This document shows positions 42,395 through 53,905 of a DNA stretch of 64,000 bases, piece by piece. Source of the stretch: Zarea fungicola (lineage: Eukaryota > Ascomycota > Sordariomycetes > Hypocreales > Cordycipitaceae); contig FWCC01000129.1 of the NCBI GenBank assembly GCA_900169235.1, forward strand, positions 1-64,000, in the 5' to 3' direction. Below the pieces are notes generated by a model. It was given only the letters and a program-made list of their open reading frames with translations, made no database searches and was not told the origin of the DNA. Within the stretch, counting starts at the first letter, position 1. Every line of letters starts with the position of its first letter. The position numbers were made by a program, and so were the translations under genes.

Positions 42395-45300
42395 TTAATC
42401 CGAATCTGAATCAGAGTCCAAGAGTCTGAGTAGCCTATCTGCGGCAGACTCCTTAATGGTCAGATGCTCCAGTCTGGGCTCTTCACTTGTGTTATCCATG
42501 CTCACTTTGTTTGCCGTTTCGTCGTCAAAAGATTCTTCTGGGTCAACCGTCATCTCGGGTTTGACTTCGGGTACCCACCGGATCGGTTCGTTATCAAAAT
42601 CCATCAACGAAACCTCATTGCTCTCTTTGGTAGCCACCGGCATCTGGCTGCTCTCTCCAACATTTTGAACTACCAGTGCCTCTTCAGTCTGCAAACGCTG
42701 GGGTTTCACAAGCTCGCCCCCGGGAGCTAATGGGGCTGCCACTGCTGCCAGTGTCGTCTGATGGCCGGTTCCCATGGCAATCATGACCAAAACCCAGTGA
42801 AAGAGCCAAGGGAAGCTGATCAGGGGCATATCCCTGGCAGAATACTCCAAATTTTCGCCTTCTGCTTCGGCTTTGGCCAAGAACAATTTAACGTCCTCCT
42901 CGGTCACTTTGTACATGGCAGCGGCCATTCGATTTAATCCATTGCTCCCGACCTCCCCAGCGGCAGCAATACACGTTTCCCTGAAGCGCTGCTTCAGCGA
43001 ATCAAATTGTTGTCCCAAGTCTTCTTGTCGCTTGTAGTCGGAACCAATAGACGGCTTGGTCATGGCCCAGCCGGAATACAACTCGAACTCGGTCTCAACG
43101 CAAAACTGCTTCAGCAAGCGCCGCACGGCCATATCGTACTGTACTTTGATGTCTCTAGCAGTGGCTAGTATTCCGTCATCAAAGTAAAACTTTTCGGTGA
43201 TACGCTGGTCAAACCTGTCTTCACAACTCGGGATGTAGTCGACGTTGACACTTGCCACGCGATCGTACAATACACCAAGCGCTTTTTTAGAGTGATAAGA
43301 CCTCTTATAGCCCATGAAGTGCGGCCATCGCTTGGGCGAGTACGAGGAACGGTTCCATTCAGCAGGTATTCCAGTCTTTGGGTAGTCGACGGCCTTGGAG
43401 TGAAGCTCAGCTAGCTGTATACCTAAAAAAGATGTTAGCAGACGGCACGGTATGACAGTAATTTCTGGGTTTATTACAAATAGTTGAGCTAACGCCTAGA
43501 GTGTCCGCGAATCCAAGGTGTGCAGTTGCAATCAATGCCAGGTGATCATTCTTCATGTACTTGACCACAAAGTCGCGTAAATCATTGACTTGCACATCTC
43601 TCTCCAAATCCTGGGCTTTTACGGGCATAGAGTGCATTGGCGGTGTGTTCCACTTGCTAGGCATAAGGCTTGGCTCCCAGATGACAAAATAATCATCACC
43701 ATCCAAGTCGCCACCTGAAAGCATACTCGGAAGTGGCCGGTCGCCCTTAGATGAAAATACCACCACATCTTTTAGATGGTGAAGTCTTGGGTTGTCAACG
43801 GCCTCAACTAGTCGCATATCACCCGCATGCAGAGACGGGTTGCGCCCAATGATGCAAAGTCCCGTAATGATGGTGGTCTTGTTCCGCTGCTTTCGATCGC
43901 TGAGCTGTAAAAAGATTTGAGGCAGGCGGGAGATGTCTTTTGTTTTGGAACCCTCTGTGCTTGTGGAGTGCCCGCGTAATGTCCCGGTTTCGTCGACGCA
44001 CCCCAGAACAAAAGCACTCTCCTCAATGTGAATTCTGGCCTTTTCTTTCATCAGCTTCAAGGACCAAGACCTCCAAAGCTTGAGCAGATTCCTGACAAAA
44101 GGGTCTTCAAAATCCGCCTTGAGAAGCTCCGCGATAATGAGTGTCGTCTGGTTCTCATCGATGAATTTGGCCAATAGCTCAATGGCTGCCGCTCGGTTTG
44201 TCATCGCTTCTTCGTATGCTCGTATATGATTCACCAGAAGATTCTCAAATGACGCAATGGGAACGCCAAGATGCTCCAGAATCACAATTGTTTGCCGATT
44301 GAGTGTTGCGGTCGTGCTTCTGGCGCACTTGATGATTTCAAGATTATTTGCCTCCGTGTTGAACTTAATTTGTGAATTTCGCAAGCAAACCTCCATCTTC
44401 TTGGCATATTCCTGTGGCCACACTGCCAAAACTCCCTTGGCACCGCCCATGCGAAACTGAAAGGCTGAGGGTTGGCCGACGATATCTAAATGCATCTCAT
44501 CGACAACAAGCTTGGCAAGAAAGCCGGAAATGATGCCTACCCCGTCACTAAAACATTCACCGTTGCTTTCAATGTCGTCGATATAACGAATCGTGGGAAC
44601 ATGAATATTGCGCACCTCTCGGGTGGTTGAGAAGCATTGGCCGATGCGGGCGCCGAATTTAGCAATATTGCGGATGTGATCGAAATTTCCTAGCCATTTG
44701 CGAATGTCATCACAAGAGACGTGTGCGGTTGGGCAAAAAAAGGTGACACTCCCTTCACGAAGTTGGGAGTTCCCAAACGCAAGAAACTCGTACTTGCGGT
44801 CCCCGATCCTGATCCCCATATACAGAGAGCGCAAGAGCCGCTTCCAGACATCTTCGTTGTTGCTAAAATCCTTCGCAATACGCTCAGTCTCTGTTTCTCC
44901 GAGAAACTGCACTCGGAGGAATCTGTCCTGCAAGCTACTATATTTTCGCATCACTCTATTCGACCTCTCGATGTTTGGTAGGTTGAGCTTCAGTGATGTC
45001 GGCGTGAGGTTCACCTTGATGACAATGGAACAATAGTGTGGAATGCGTCGTTTATTTTCGATGCCGCTGAATTCGATGTCAAAGATCTGCAAAGGGTTCT
45101 CGACTTTTATCTCCTGGTCAGCGACATATTCCAGAAGTTGGCTGGCCTTGGTAACGTCAAGCGCAGCGAGTTTCTCAAGGAACGCAAGATCGATAGTGTA
45201 CTCGTTGAGGAACCCCCGCGAGACACAAACTTCGAGCCTGTAGCGCACTGCAAAGTCCAGGTAGATGTACTGGGCGTCGAGGCCAAGATATTCCAGAGCG

Positions 45301-46370
45301 TTGGTGCTGCTGCTGCTTGGGTGTTGATCAAGCATATCCCACATATTCATCTTGCTTCTGCGCAAACGAAGAGGTTCGCGTATGGAACATATGTCGTAAT
45401 CCTCCAAAGCCAACATCAGATGCTCAACTGCGGTCAGACTTTCAGTGTCGGTTTTGTCGATTACGCATTGCACCGTCTTGAGACGACTAATGTCGATGCA
45501 CTGCCCAAGCTGGCTTCGACTATATGTTGAGACTGGGGTTTTCAGTGGTTCAAGCAGTACTTCGTAGATGTCGGTTGCTCGTACCCATTTGTCACTACTG
45601 AACCAGCGGCGTGCGTTGGCCTGCATCGTGTCCAATACATCAGGTCCATGCCAAAAGTACATAATCGGCCCATCAAAGTCAAGCGTGACTGTGCGTTCAT
45701 TGTCGTCAGAGAAAGCATCCTAGACTTTCCTGATGATTGAGACTTTTGCAACGAGCTTGTATTGGCGTCTTCTCGAGAAATGCTTTTGCTTCTCTCGATA
45801 GGGAAAGTAGATAGAGACTTCCCCTCTCCGAGTATTCATTTCTAGTTTCACGTCACCCGTTTCCGTAGAGTTGATGGTTTCAACGATGTTCATGCTGTAT
45901 TTGTTTGTCAGACTTCCAAACTCGAGTGTTCGCAGCTGCAGGGACATGTTTGAAGGGTAGTATCCCTCTGTTTCGTCTCGCGGAGCCTCCGGCTGCACTT
46001 CCAACAGCTCGACAAGGATCGTGATTTGCTCTCCTTTTCCTTCTACGAAAATATTAAAGCGTCTGCTGAGCCAAAATTCGTCTTGAGGTGGTGGCTTAAA
46101 CGTGACTTTGCCGACGGCCCATTCCTCGTTCAGGCGGCCATCGTAGATCTCAATCATATCAATGTTGCCTTTCGGTGAGAAGGCTTTCCACAGCTGCTGA
46201 ATCGTGATATCCATTGGCATTTTCGATACCTTGAGAGAGATGGATGTTAGATTAGCCTTTGGCTTTGCCTCTCGTGGATTGCGAGAGGCACTTCGCGATC
46301 GGTCACCGGATAAATCTGCGTTGGACCATTTTTCAGCAAGGTTTTGAGGGTAATCGTAGAATGTGGTCAT
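42395..46370 (-). CDS. Cellular RNA-dependent RNA polymerase interrupted by one in-frame TAG
   Basis: Eukaryotic RNA-silencing RdRP (QDE-1/SAD-1/Rdp1 family), which makes double-stranded RNA for Dicer. The gene spans 1306 codons with one intron, 43423-43477, joining VSSTIC to IQLAELHSKAVDYPKTG. The catalytic motif GGDLDGDDYFV is intact near residue 887. An RRM-like N-terminal segment (SKMPMDITIQQLWKAF) and a Ser/Asp-rich end are seen. A single TAG at 45720-45722 (codon 217) lies between SIIRKV and DAFSDDNERTV, in a region conserved as coding in the family; no splice pair removes it. The rest of the frame is open, so this is not an old pseudogene. The TAG sits in the loop of a strong hairpin, which suggests A-to-I recoding to Trp; a nonsense mutation or sequence error are alternatives. 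Confidence 0.8.
45706..45733 (-). other. Hairpin placing the RdRP in-frame UAG in its loop
   Basis: On the transcribed strand UCAGGAAAG pairs with CUUUC-U-CUGA: nine base pairs with one bulged U, around the 9-nt loop UCUAGGAUG. The A of the in-frame UAG is the fourth loop base, preceded by U. Fungal A-to-I mRNA editing sites are reported to favour U before the A and hairpin loops. Confidence 0.6.
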
Positions 46371-46628
46371 TTGAGGCTGTGTAGCTTGATACAATTACTT
46401 GCAATAAATGATGGAGATTGAGAGTGGGAGAGAGAAGGATTGGTACGATGTTGCTGGTGAGATGGTTAGGAGGAGCTGAGTACTTGGAAACGTAGACTGT
46501 TTGGCCGGCCGTTTGCACTCGGCGGTGAGCGGGGATGCATGATAAAGCAGCTGCAGTTTAGCACAGCACTGAGAATGGTGAAATTTTTGAAGACTTGCAG
46601 AATATTCTATTAATTTAGATAATAGTTT

Positions 46629-48553
46629 TTATTCGTCAGCAGGCTTTCGTGTTTCTTTTCTTCGAACAGGCGTCACAATGACATCCTCCCTCGAAAGATG
46701 CGTCGTACTTGGCAACCACGGCACATCCATAATCTTACCCGGATTTAATATCCATTTGGGGTCCAATGAGCGTTTGATTATGCTCATGACATCCACCGTC
46801 TCTTGACCGACTTCCAGGATGAGGCTATCCTTTTTGCCCCAGCCAATCGAATGCTCACCGGTACATGTACCCTCCATGTTCAGCGCCCTGTTCACCATAT
46901 TATGCACGCACTTTTGCACTCTTTCGCGCTCACCGGGCTTGTCTTTGTCATACATGATGCTCTCATGAAAGTTTCCATCACCGATATGGCCAAGGATGCT
47001 TGCAAAGAGGCCCAAGTCATCCATCTCCTTTTTGCTTACTTCGATGATATCCGCAAGTCTGCTCAGTGGCACTGCCACATCAGTGCTCCCTAAAGATGAA
47101 TCATTAGCTTCACGTCGTGATAAAAAAAATACCATGGGGCGCAGCCTCTTACAAACGTCCTGCCCTTCCTTTCGGAGCGCAAGCATCGACCACAACGACT
47201 CTTTTCTCGCCGACCACAGCAGTTTTTGTTCCTTCTCGTCCTTGGCAAACTCAAAACCGCCGCCGCCGTGCCGTGATGTAATCTCTTGAACGGTGCCAAT
47301 ATTTTCCGCGACGCTCGCCTCTGAGCCTGCAAATTTGAAGAAAAGCGTCGGCAGCTCGTTCCATTTTCTCGGAGCCGTGCTGCCGCTCAGGTTAATGACG
47401 CGCATTTGCACCTCGTCCATGATTTCCATGCATGCAATGGGCACGGCGGCTTGCATGACACCGGCTGCAGCGGCCGCAGCATCCCGTATAGTCGGGAAAG
47501 TAACTACAGCTACAGAGTATTTCTCTGGAACGACGGCCAATTTGAGAGTTGCTGCTCTGCTGTCAGCGTCTTCTACTAATAAAGCAAATGGGGGCGCACT
47601 GGTCGAAACGTACCTTCGGTGACGATCCCCAGCGTTCCCTCTGATCCCACAAACAACCCGTTTAGGTTGTATCCAGCCGACGACTTTCGTGGCCTTCTAC
47701 GGGTCTTGATAATGCTCCCATCCGCGAGCACAATTGTCAGATTAATTACCCAATCTCTCATTGTTCCATACTTGACTGCATTCGTCCCTGAGCAGTTTGT
47801 CCCAATCATGCCGCCAATTTTAGCCGTCGGACCGGGATCGACAGGGAAAAAAAGTCCGGAGTCCAACTCGGCCAACTTTTGATTTAGGTCCAGCCAGCCT
47901 ATGCAGGGCTGCACAACAATGTCCATGTCATCCTTGTTGAACTGAATGATCTGGTCCATAAATGCGAAGTCGACACTTACTCCTCCGTAAGGCGCGGAAA
48001 AGTTACCCTCGAGGCTGCTACCGCCCGAGTAGGGGATCAGTGGCACACGGTACTTGTGGCATGTTCTTGCGATAATAGCCACATCTTCTGTGCTCCGGGG
48101 ATAGGCGACTGCGACTGGGAGTGTAGTTGGGTTGACGGTAGACCATTCGGAGTAACCATGCGTGAGCAAATCTTCCGCATCAGTTGAGATGATTTCTTCA
48201 TTTCCAACTTCCGTAATGATTTCTGCCACTGCCTGCAGACTTGCATCAGCCTTGTCTCAATACCAATTATCGGAGAATCGACGAACCTGTTGCATCTCAT
48301 TCACTGTCGCAAAGTGGACTTCCGCATTTTGCGAATGGGAAGCTGTCAGAGAAGCACTGTCACCAGTTTTCCCGTTTTGAAACTTTGCAATTCCCCAACC
48401 CAATAAACCAGTAGCTACGGCGACTCCCAAAACGGCTCGGCCAGACCAAGCAGATGCAAACCCCGCGGTTGTGGATGCGGTCGACCTGTAGCGGCAATTG
48501 CGTACGGCAACTCGTGGGCTTCGAAAGCTGCTCCTGAACAGCGGCCGAAACAT
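46629..48553 (-). CDS. Mitochondrial D-lactate dehydrogenase (cytochrome c)
   Basis: FAD-linked oxidase that converts D-lactate to pyruvate and passes electrons to cytochrome c. The start at 48553 gives a basic mitochondrial leader (MFRPLFRSSFRSPRVAVRNC) and a hydrophobic segment (VLGVAVATGLLGWGIA). Introns 48233-48286, 47552-47613 and 47090-47152 leave 581 residues. FAD-binding features: PYSGGSSLEGNFSAPYGGVS, DPGPTAKIGGMIGTNCSGTN and GLFVGSEGTLGIVTE. The C-terminal FAD-oxidase domain shows GGGGFEFA, STDVAVPLSRLADI, GHIGDGNFHE and GEHSIGWGKK, ending with LDPKWILNPGKI. Intron 3 is 63 nt and stopless, so a retained form would carry 21 extra residues between the two halves of the DVWSTDVAV motif. 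Confidence 0.93.
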
Positions 48554-49087
48554 GTTGGTATTCAATCAATAAATCGAGACTATAAACAAAGACACCAATG
48601 CCTCCTGCTTCGCAATGTAATACAAACCGGACGAGGAATGTGGCGACGGCTAGGCTATGTACTGGCCGAAGCGGGCCCGCTAACCCCCACGCTGCAGCGG
48701 CACGATGCCCGCTCAAAGGCAAGGAGGGTATGACACTATCGTGAATAAGTGCCTGGCTTGCTTGAATCAAAATTCCGCTCTGTAAAGCAGCCGTAGGCAA
48801 CCTCGGAACAAAGATGCAATCATGAAACTCAATTACGCTAAATTACCCGGGGGCTGCAAGTTGAAGGCACTAGGATATCTGTTGCATTGAAAGGAGGTAC
48901 AGTGACAAGGTATTAGAAGATTCATGTTTTCTCATATTTGCCTATGGCTAGTTTTATTTCAAACGAGGTGGTATTTATCGCCCCTCGAACCTAACACAAA
49001 ACGTCAAATCCGTGACTCCTGTGCACATGCCATTGTAATTTTTTTTTAAACCAGCATCCTACGCCCAATAAATCATTAACAAAAGAT
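48554..49087. other. Intergenic region DLD / RPS4
   Basis: About 530 bases. It is promoter and 5' leader of the D-lactate dehydrogenase gene next to the 3' flank of RPS4. No coding feature. Confidence 0.45.
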
Positions 49088-50375
49088 TTAGTTGGCGACG
49101 GCGCGGCGGCGGTCACGCTCCTCAGCAATGGTGAGCTTGACACCCTTGCCCTTGGGCAGGGAGATCCAGGGCTTGTCCTGGCCAATGACGAAAACGTTGC
49201 TCTCACGGGTAGCAAAGGAGTTGTCAATGGCGTCCTTGATGTGGACGATGGCGAAACCACCGTCGTGGCGCTCGCGGTGGGTGATGACACCGACACGACC
49301 CATGTTGCGACCACCAGTGACCATAGCAACGGCGCCAGTGTCGAACTTGATGAAGTCGCTGATCTTGCCAGTGGCGAGGTCAATCTTGACTGTGTCGTTG
49401 ACCTTGATGGAGGGGTCAGGGTAACGGATGCTGGATTTACAAGTCTCGTTAGCAATCAAGTTTGGGATAGGGATCAACATTACAGCTCGTTGGGTAACAA
49501 GACGACGGTGGTTCCGAGGTTCATGTGGGAACAATTCTACGACGAGGTTTCGCTAGTTGGCCGTGGACCTGTCTGACCCTGCGACAGCAGGCAGACGAAA
49601 TCGACGGCTTTCCTAGCAACCACCCCTCTCATCCCATACGTCTTGTGTCATGATGACAGCCAAGAACTGAGAAGAAAATATTTGTTGAACGCCCAAAATC
49701 TCCACGAATCGACCAAAGCTTGATCCAACGGCTGAATGATGTCTGACGGAACGAGGATAAAAACTCACGTTCGTGCATCGTGCGTGACCAAGAATGGGAT
49801 TCCGCCCTTGCCGAGCTGGACGCGCTTGACCTTGCCCAGCTTGTACTCGGCCTCCTCGGCCTGGATGCGGTGGACGGTGAAGCGGCCCTTGGTATCGTAG
49901 ATCAGACGGAAGTTCTCGCCAGTCTTCTCAATGGAAATGACGTCCATGAAGCCAGCAGGGAAGGTCATGTCGGTGCGGACCTTGCCATCAACCTTGACCA
50001 GGCGCTGCATGAGGATGGAGCGGGTCTCGCGGTAGTTGAGCGCATACTTGAGGCGGTTGCGGATGAAGACAATCAGAGGCATGCAGTCGCGGAGCTTGTG
50101 AGGACCGGCCGAAGGCTTGGGGGCGTAGACTCCGGAGAGCTTGTCCAACAGCCAGTGGGAGGGGGCTGAAAGACGCTTTTGGTGCTTCTTGCTGTACCGG
50201 TTGTCAGCTATCTTGTCCCATGTACAATTTTAATGCCTAACCATGTTTCGTAGACAGTGTCGGCGATGGAGGGAGGAACGCATTAAGAAGTGATCCAGGC
50301 ATTGTAGTAAAACAATTCCAGGTCTTCCACGAAATGCGTTCGGTTCAGTGATTCGACTTACATTCCGCGGGCCAT
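49088..50375 (-). CDS. RPS4: 40S ribosomal protein eS4
   Basis: Small-subunit ribosomal protein eS4, 259 residues. Exon 1 is only 14 nt (MARG plus two bases). Intron 1 (50192-50361, 170 nt) and intron 2 (49431-49768, 338 nt) follow. The order of segments is [72 protein letters not shown] across intron 2, [18 protein letters not shown], then [18 protein letters not shown] and [20 protein letters not shown]. It covers the S4/KOW eukaryotic architecture completely. A very short first exon holding little beyond the start codon is common in fungal ribosomal protein genes. Confidence 0.96.
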
Positions 50376-50600
50376 TTTGTCGGTTTGGCTGTGAAGTTAG
50401 TCGGGATGCAGAAAGTCAGAAGTTGAAGCGGGCTACCTCAAGCAAGACCAAGATGTGCTCCGCTGGGGCCACGCACAATTTTTTCAATTCCTCGCTTGGA
50501 CTAGCGGCGCTTCATAAAGGGGGGTTTGTGCCCTATCCTCGAAAACCAGTATCCCCACTTCTGAGCTTTCTCGTCTGAATCTCCAAGTCACGCGTCACAT

Positions 50601-50606
50601 CACGTG
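50601..50606. promoter_or_regulatory. CACGTG site upstream of RPS4
   Basis: Cbf1-type E-box core about 230 bases upstream of the RPS4 start codon. The other ribosomal protein gene of the window also has CACGTG upstream. A single hexamer is weak evidence. Confidence 0.35.
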
Positions 50607-51105
50607 CCCAGATCGCGATAAGAATGAAAGTTAATTATGGGGCCCGCGACTGTCTTTTCTCACTGCCGAGGCTTGTTCTTCTTTGGGTAATAAGTCCTGA
50701 TTCCCTGATTCAAGCTATATCAAATCTCCGGAGCATCACATGCCAATGTCATATCTTGTAATCATTGCAAGGCCTGCAAAAAGACAGGCTTATTATATTT
50801 CAAACCAGACTATATTAAATCGCTTCGCTAAACTGCTTTTGATACGCTGCAGGTGTATGTAGATGGTATCGGCTGCCAATTGCTGGCAATGGTCTTTCAT
50901 CCCACTTGCGTGCTCAAGAGCGGTTGGCTTGCTGGGTCCGCTTGATCCCTCGGAGACTGTCTGTTGTCCCGGTAAGTCCTTTTATCATGTTGGTATCTGC
51001 CAAAATCAATCTACCATGCGCCATAATCTCATATGTGATATCCTGTTGTAATCCAAACTCCTAAAGAAGAAAGCTTCCCGTGATAAATACCGCGTGCTGA
51101 AAGTA

Positions 51106-51126
51106 AAATAATAATAATAATAATAA
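51106..51126. repeat. (AAT)n microsatellite
   Basis: Seven copies of the trinucleotide AAT in the 3' flank of the two-Myb gene. Confidence 0.9.
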
Positions 51127-51211
51127 GGGGCGTGTGCTCATTCCTGTTCTTGGTAAAAAAAAAAGGGGGGGGGAGAGAACAAAAGAAAATTAAGAAAAGA
51201 GACAACGATAT

Positions 51212-52765
51212 CTAGCACCTCAGCGCATACTCATAACGCTCGCGGCGCGAATCCATGCCTGTAGCTGTTGGAGACGATGGTCCAGAGGCTGTCTCGCCAT
51301 GTCGGCCCTGATTATGTATGATTCTGGGATCATCCAGTAGCAGTCTGGAAATATCCATCTCACCGCCCATGAAATGACTTGCACTGCCATCCCCAAACTC
51401 GAATCCGGAATGCGGAGCATATTCAGACTCGGCGATATGAACTGGCCATCTGGGTGCCTCGTCTCGAGATTCACTACGGCTATGCAAGGCGGCGGCTTTG
51501 GAGCGCTTCAGCGAATTGTCAATTGACATGTTCACAGATGGTTCCATGATATCATTACCGCGTGAGGAGTCTTTTGCTTGGAAGGTGCCTTTTTCAATGC
51601 GCTGGTAGATGGAAGGGTATTTGTTGCGGACTCTATCACGCAAGTCGGTTGGCTGGCGGCTGGTGAGATGGTAGCGAGGATCTCGCTGGATTTTGGTCCA
51701 GGCGGGGCCATAGTAATCCAAACCTTCAAGAATCTCACGGTCATCCTGCTCTGTAAACGGGCGGCGCTCGCGGCGATGAGACTTTTTGAATGGGCCATGG
51801 ATGCCAAGCTCAGCCAAGTCTTCCATGTTCTTGCGGTGAGCTCGGCTCTTTTTCTGCTTGGGGGACTCGGAGTCGGTGGAACTTTTGGAGCTCTTGGACC
51901 GGGACTTTTCCTCGGTGATTAAAATGTTCTCCGCGTGCAGACCTTTGCGAGAGCTGCTCTTGCTGGCGGTGCCTTCAGAGCGGCGTTCGGATCGTGAGCC
52001 CTTGCTTGCTCCCCGAAGCTCCTCAGGACAGCAGGTGCGGAAGCGGTCCTTCAAGTCGCCGGCCGTGCGATCGTTGAATGCAAAATCGGGATCCTCCAAG
52101 ATGTTTGTCCATTTGCCAACGCCATGGCGGTTGACGCCAAGCAAAAGATGGTTCGTCTCCTCATCGGTCCACTTGCGCCTTGGCTTGGTGGCGCGTTTGC
52201 GGCCCTTGGAGGAGCTTTTGTCCGTCTCGGAGGAGCCTCGGCGCTGGGAGCGTTCGTCGGGGCTGCTGTGGTTGTTGAAGTCGTGCATAAGCTTCATCTG
52301 GTTCGCGTCATTATCGTATGTGGTTGACGACATGGGGGGGAAGAGGGCGGCATGTGGCGGGGGTTCGTGGAGGCCATTGATGATGGGCGGCATGACGAGG
52401 GCCTGCTGTGTCGCCTTTTGCTTCTTGAGTGGCTGAGGCAGTTGGACAAAATCATCCTTGACATGCATGGCGGCTCGACTTCGCTTCTTATGGTAGACGT
52501 CATCGGGGCCGTCAGGGCTGTCGTCACGGTAGGCACCATGGCCATGGCGAGACTCGCCAGAATCGGAGTCATCGAGCAGCAGGCGGATGGGATAAGGATG
52601 CGAGGCAGTATGACGGCTTATATCGCGATCAAGCCTCGGCAGAGATCTATCGTCATGGGCATGCAGAGGCAGGGCATGCAGAGGAGGGAGGTCTGCATGA
52701 GAGTGGTGAGGAGCCGATGTCGACTCATTCAAGAGGTGAATCAAGCGCGGCTCGATGGTGGCCAT
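51212..52765 (-). CDS. Two-Myb telobox-type DNA-binding protein (Teb1/Tay1-like)
   Basis: 517-residue nuclear protein with two separate Myb/SANT domains. The first is at about residues 196-250 (RRKWTDEETNHLLLGVNRHG, WTNILEDPDFAF, DLKDRFRTCCPEEL). The second is at about 334-385 (RRPFTEQDDREILEGLDYYG, WTKIQRDPRYHL, DLRDRVRNKYP). The third-helix sequences DLKDRFR and DLRDRVR resemble the telobox VDLKDKWR signature of proteins that bind TTAGGG-type DNA. Two teloboxes in one chain is the Teb1/Tay1 architecture, known as telomere-repeat binders and promoter factors. Ser/Lys-rich linkers separate the domains. No intron is needed. DNA preference is inferred from the signature only. Confidence 0.82.
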   Translation of the reverse strand: MATIEPRLIHLLNESTSAPHHSHADLPPLHALPLHAHDDRSLPRLDRDISRHTASHPYPIRLLLDDSDSGESRHGHGAYRDDSPDGPDDVYHKKRSRAAMHVKDDFVQLPQPLKKQKATQQALVMPPIINGLHEPPPHAALFPPMSSTTYDNDANQMKLMHDFNNHSSPDERSQRRGSSETDKSSSKGRKRATKPRRKWTDEETNHLLLGVNRHGVGKWTNILEDPDFAFNDRTAGDLKDRFRTCCPEELRGASKGSRSERRSEGTASKSSSRKGLHAENILITEEKSRSKSSKSSTDSESPKQKKSRAHRKNMEDLAELGIHGPFKKSHRRERRPFTEQDDREILEGLDYYGPAWTKIQRDPRYHLTSRQPTDLRDRVRNKYPSIYQRIEKGTFQAKDSSRGNDIMEPSVNMSIDNSLKRSKAAALHSRSESRDEAPRWPVHIAESEYAPHSGFEFGDGSASHFMGGEMDISRLLLDDPRIIHNQGRHGETASGPSSPTATGMDSRRERYEYALRC

Positions 52766-53905
52766 CGTGGGCAGTGTATAGCGATATCGTATTGGGCATT
52801 GGTGTCCTAGAAATCAAGAGCCGAGAGAGGGCTTGATTCAATGGAGGTGGGCAGGGTCGAAATTAAAAAGAGTTTGAGGAATGGCGGACAAAACGGTATC
52901 GTCCCATCCTCGGAGTGAAAAGGATGGATCCATCTGCGACGAAATGCACAGGCGAGCATCAGGCGCAGGTCCGAGATTGGTTGCCCTTTGGCAGCAGTTT
53001 GTCTCTGATGAGGTGACACGTGAAATTGTCACATGGCAGCCGGAAGGATGAGGGACAGGCGGGACAGGCCAAAGAACCAAAAGAGCCCCAGCTTACTGCC
53101 TTCAGAGAAGCCGGACCTCCCCACCAAGAAGCCGGTCGCCCTCCACCAAACAGCCGTCTTGCATCCACCAAGTAGCCACAGCCACCGAGAATCTGAGGGT
53201 TCAATATTACCTAACTATTGCTATCCATGCCAATTTACTAACCAACTTTTTAGTGGCACATGCAGGTCGGTCTTGTGTCGCTGCCACCGGCCGGTATCTG
53301 TAAAACGGCATATTACCCAAAGAGGGGCCACTAAAAGGACAAAAGCTAGGCGCTGAGAGGAACTGGGACCGGCGCTATCCCTACTCTCCGTGTCTCCGTA
53401 GTCAGCAGAACAAAATTTCAAGGCATGGCTGGTTTCGCCGTTCGTCCTTGGGACCCCCTTTCCGCTTGGTCAGTTGGCCAGACCTCTAGTTACCAGTAAC
53501 TAGCCTCTACAGAGTCCTGAGTACTAGGTAGTTGGTTTCTGATTCTATCTACCAGCGGCTCCTATACCACTCCCATTTGTCCGGTATATGGCCACATGTA
53601 CTGACGCGCCTCGACATCCAAGACACACCCTGCCATCTGGACAACTGACAGTCTGAAGCCAGCCTCGCCCGCTTACTAGTTAGTTATTCCACAAAGAAAC
53701 TAGTTACTGGGTTTTCTCGTCAAGGCCTCTTCGCCCCGAACCCAGCGAATTGTGGATCGCGGCTCGGAATCACAAGCTTCACAGGCCGACTGGGCAGTTT
53801 AGTCGATAAGCTCCCCTGCTGTGTCCTGCAGCCCATCTGGTATCTGCTGGCTAAACTAAGTGGCGTCATTTATTTTTATCTGTGTTGAGCCTCAATCTAG
53901 ACATC
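52766..53905. other. Divergent intergenic region with inverted repeat
   Basis: About 1.1 kb between the two-Myb gene (-) and the DUF7704-like gene (+). A perfect inverted repeat, CTAGTTAC-CA-GTAACTAG, lies at 53486-53503, and ACTAGTTACTGG-like sequence recurs near 53700. No coding sequence is supported. Confidence 0.5.
53486..53503. repeat. Perfect 18-base inverted repeat
   Basis: Two 8-base arms (CTAGTTAC / GTAACTAG) around CA. It could be a dimeric transcription-factor site in the divergent region; no known factor is assigned. Confidence 0.6.

Larger units (their letters stand above)
50376..51211. other. Intergenic region RPS4 / Myb gene
   Basis: About 840 bases: RPS4 promoter on the left, 3' flank of the two-Myb gene on the right. 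Contains a CACGTG (50601-50606) and an AAT repeat near 51106-51126. No gene is supported. Confidence 0.5.

Noticed and set aside
45720..45722. TAG in the RdRP gene as the 3' splice site of an intron
   Set aside because: Upstream GT dinucleotides (GTCTCT, GTCTCA) are poor donors, no CTRAC branch is present, and removal would delete residues conserved in the family.
49431..49768. snoRNA inside RPS4 intron 2
   Set aside because: No paired C and D boxes or H/ACA hinge could be found on the transcribed strand.
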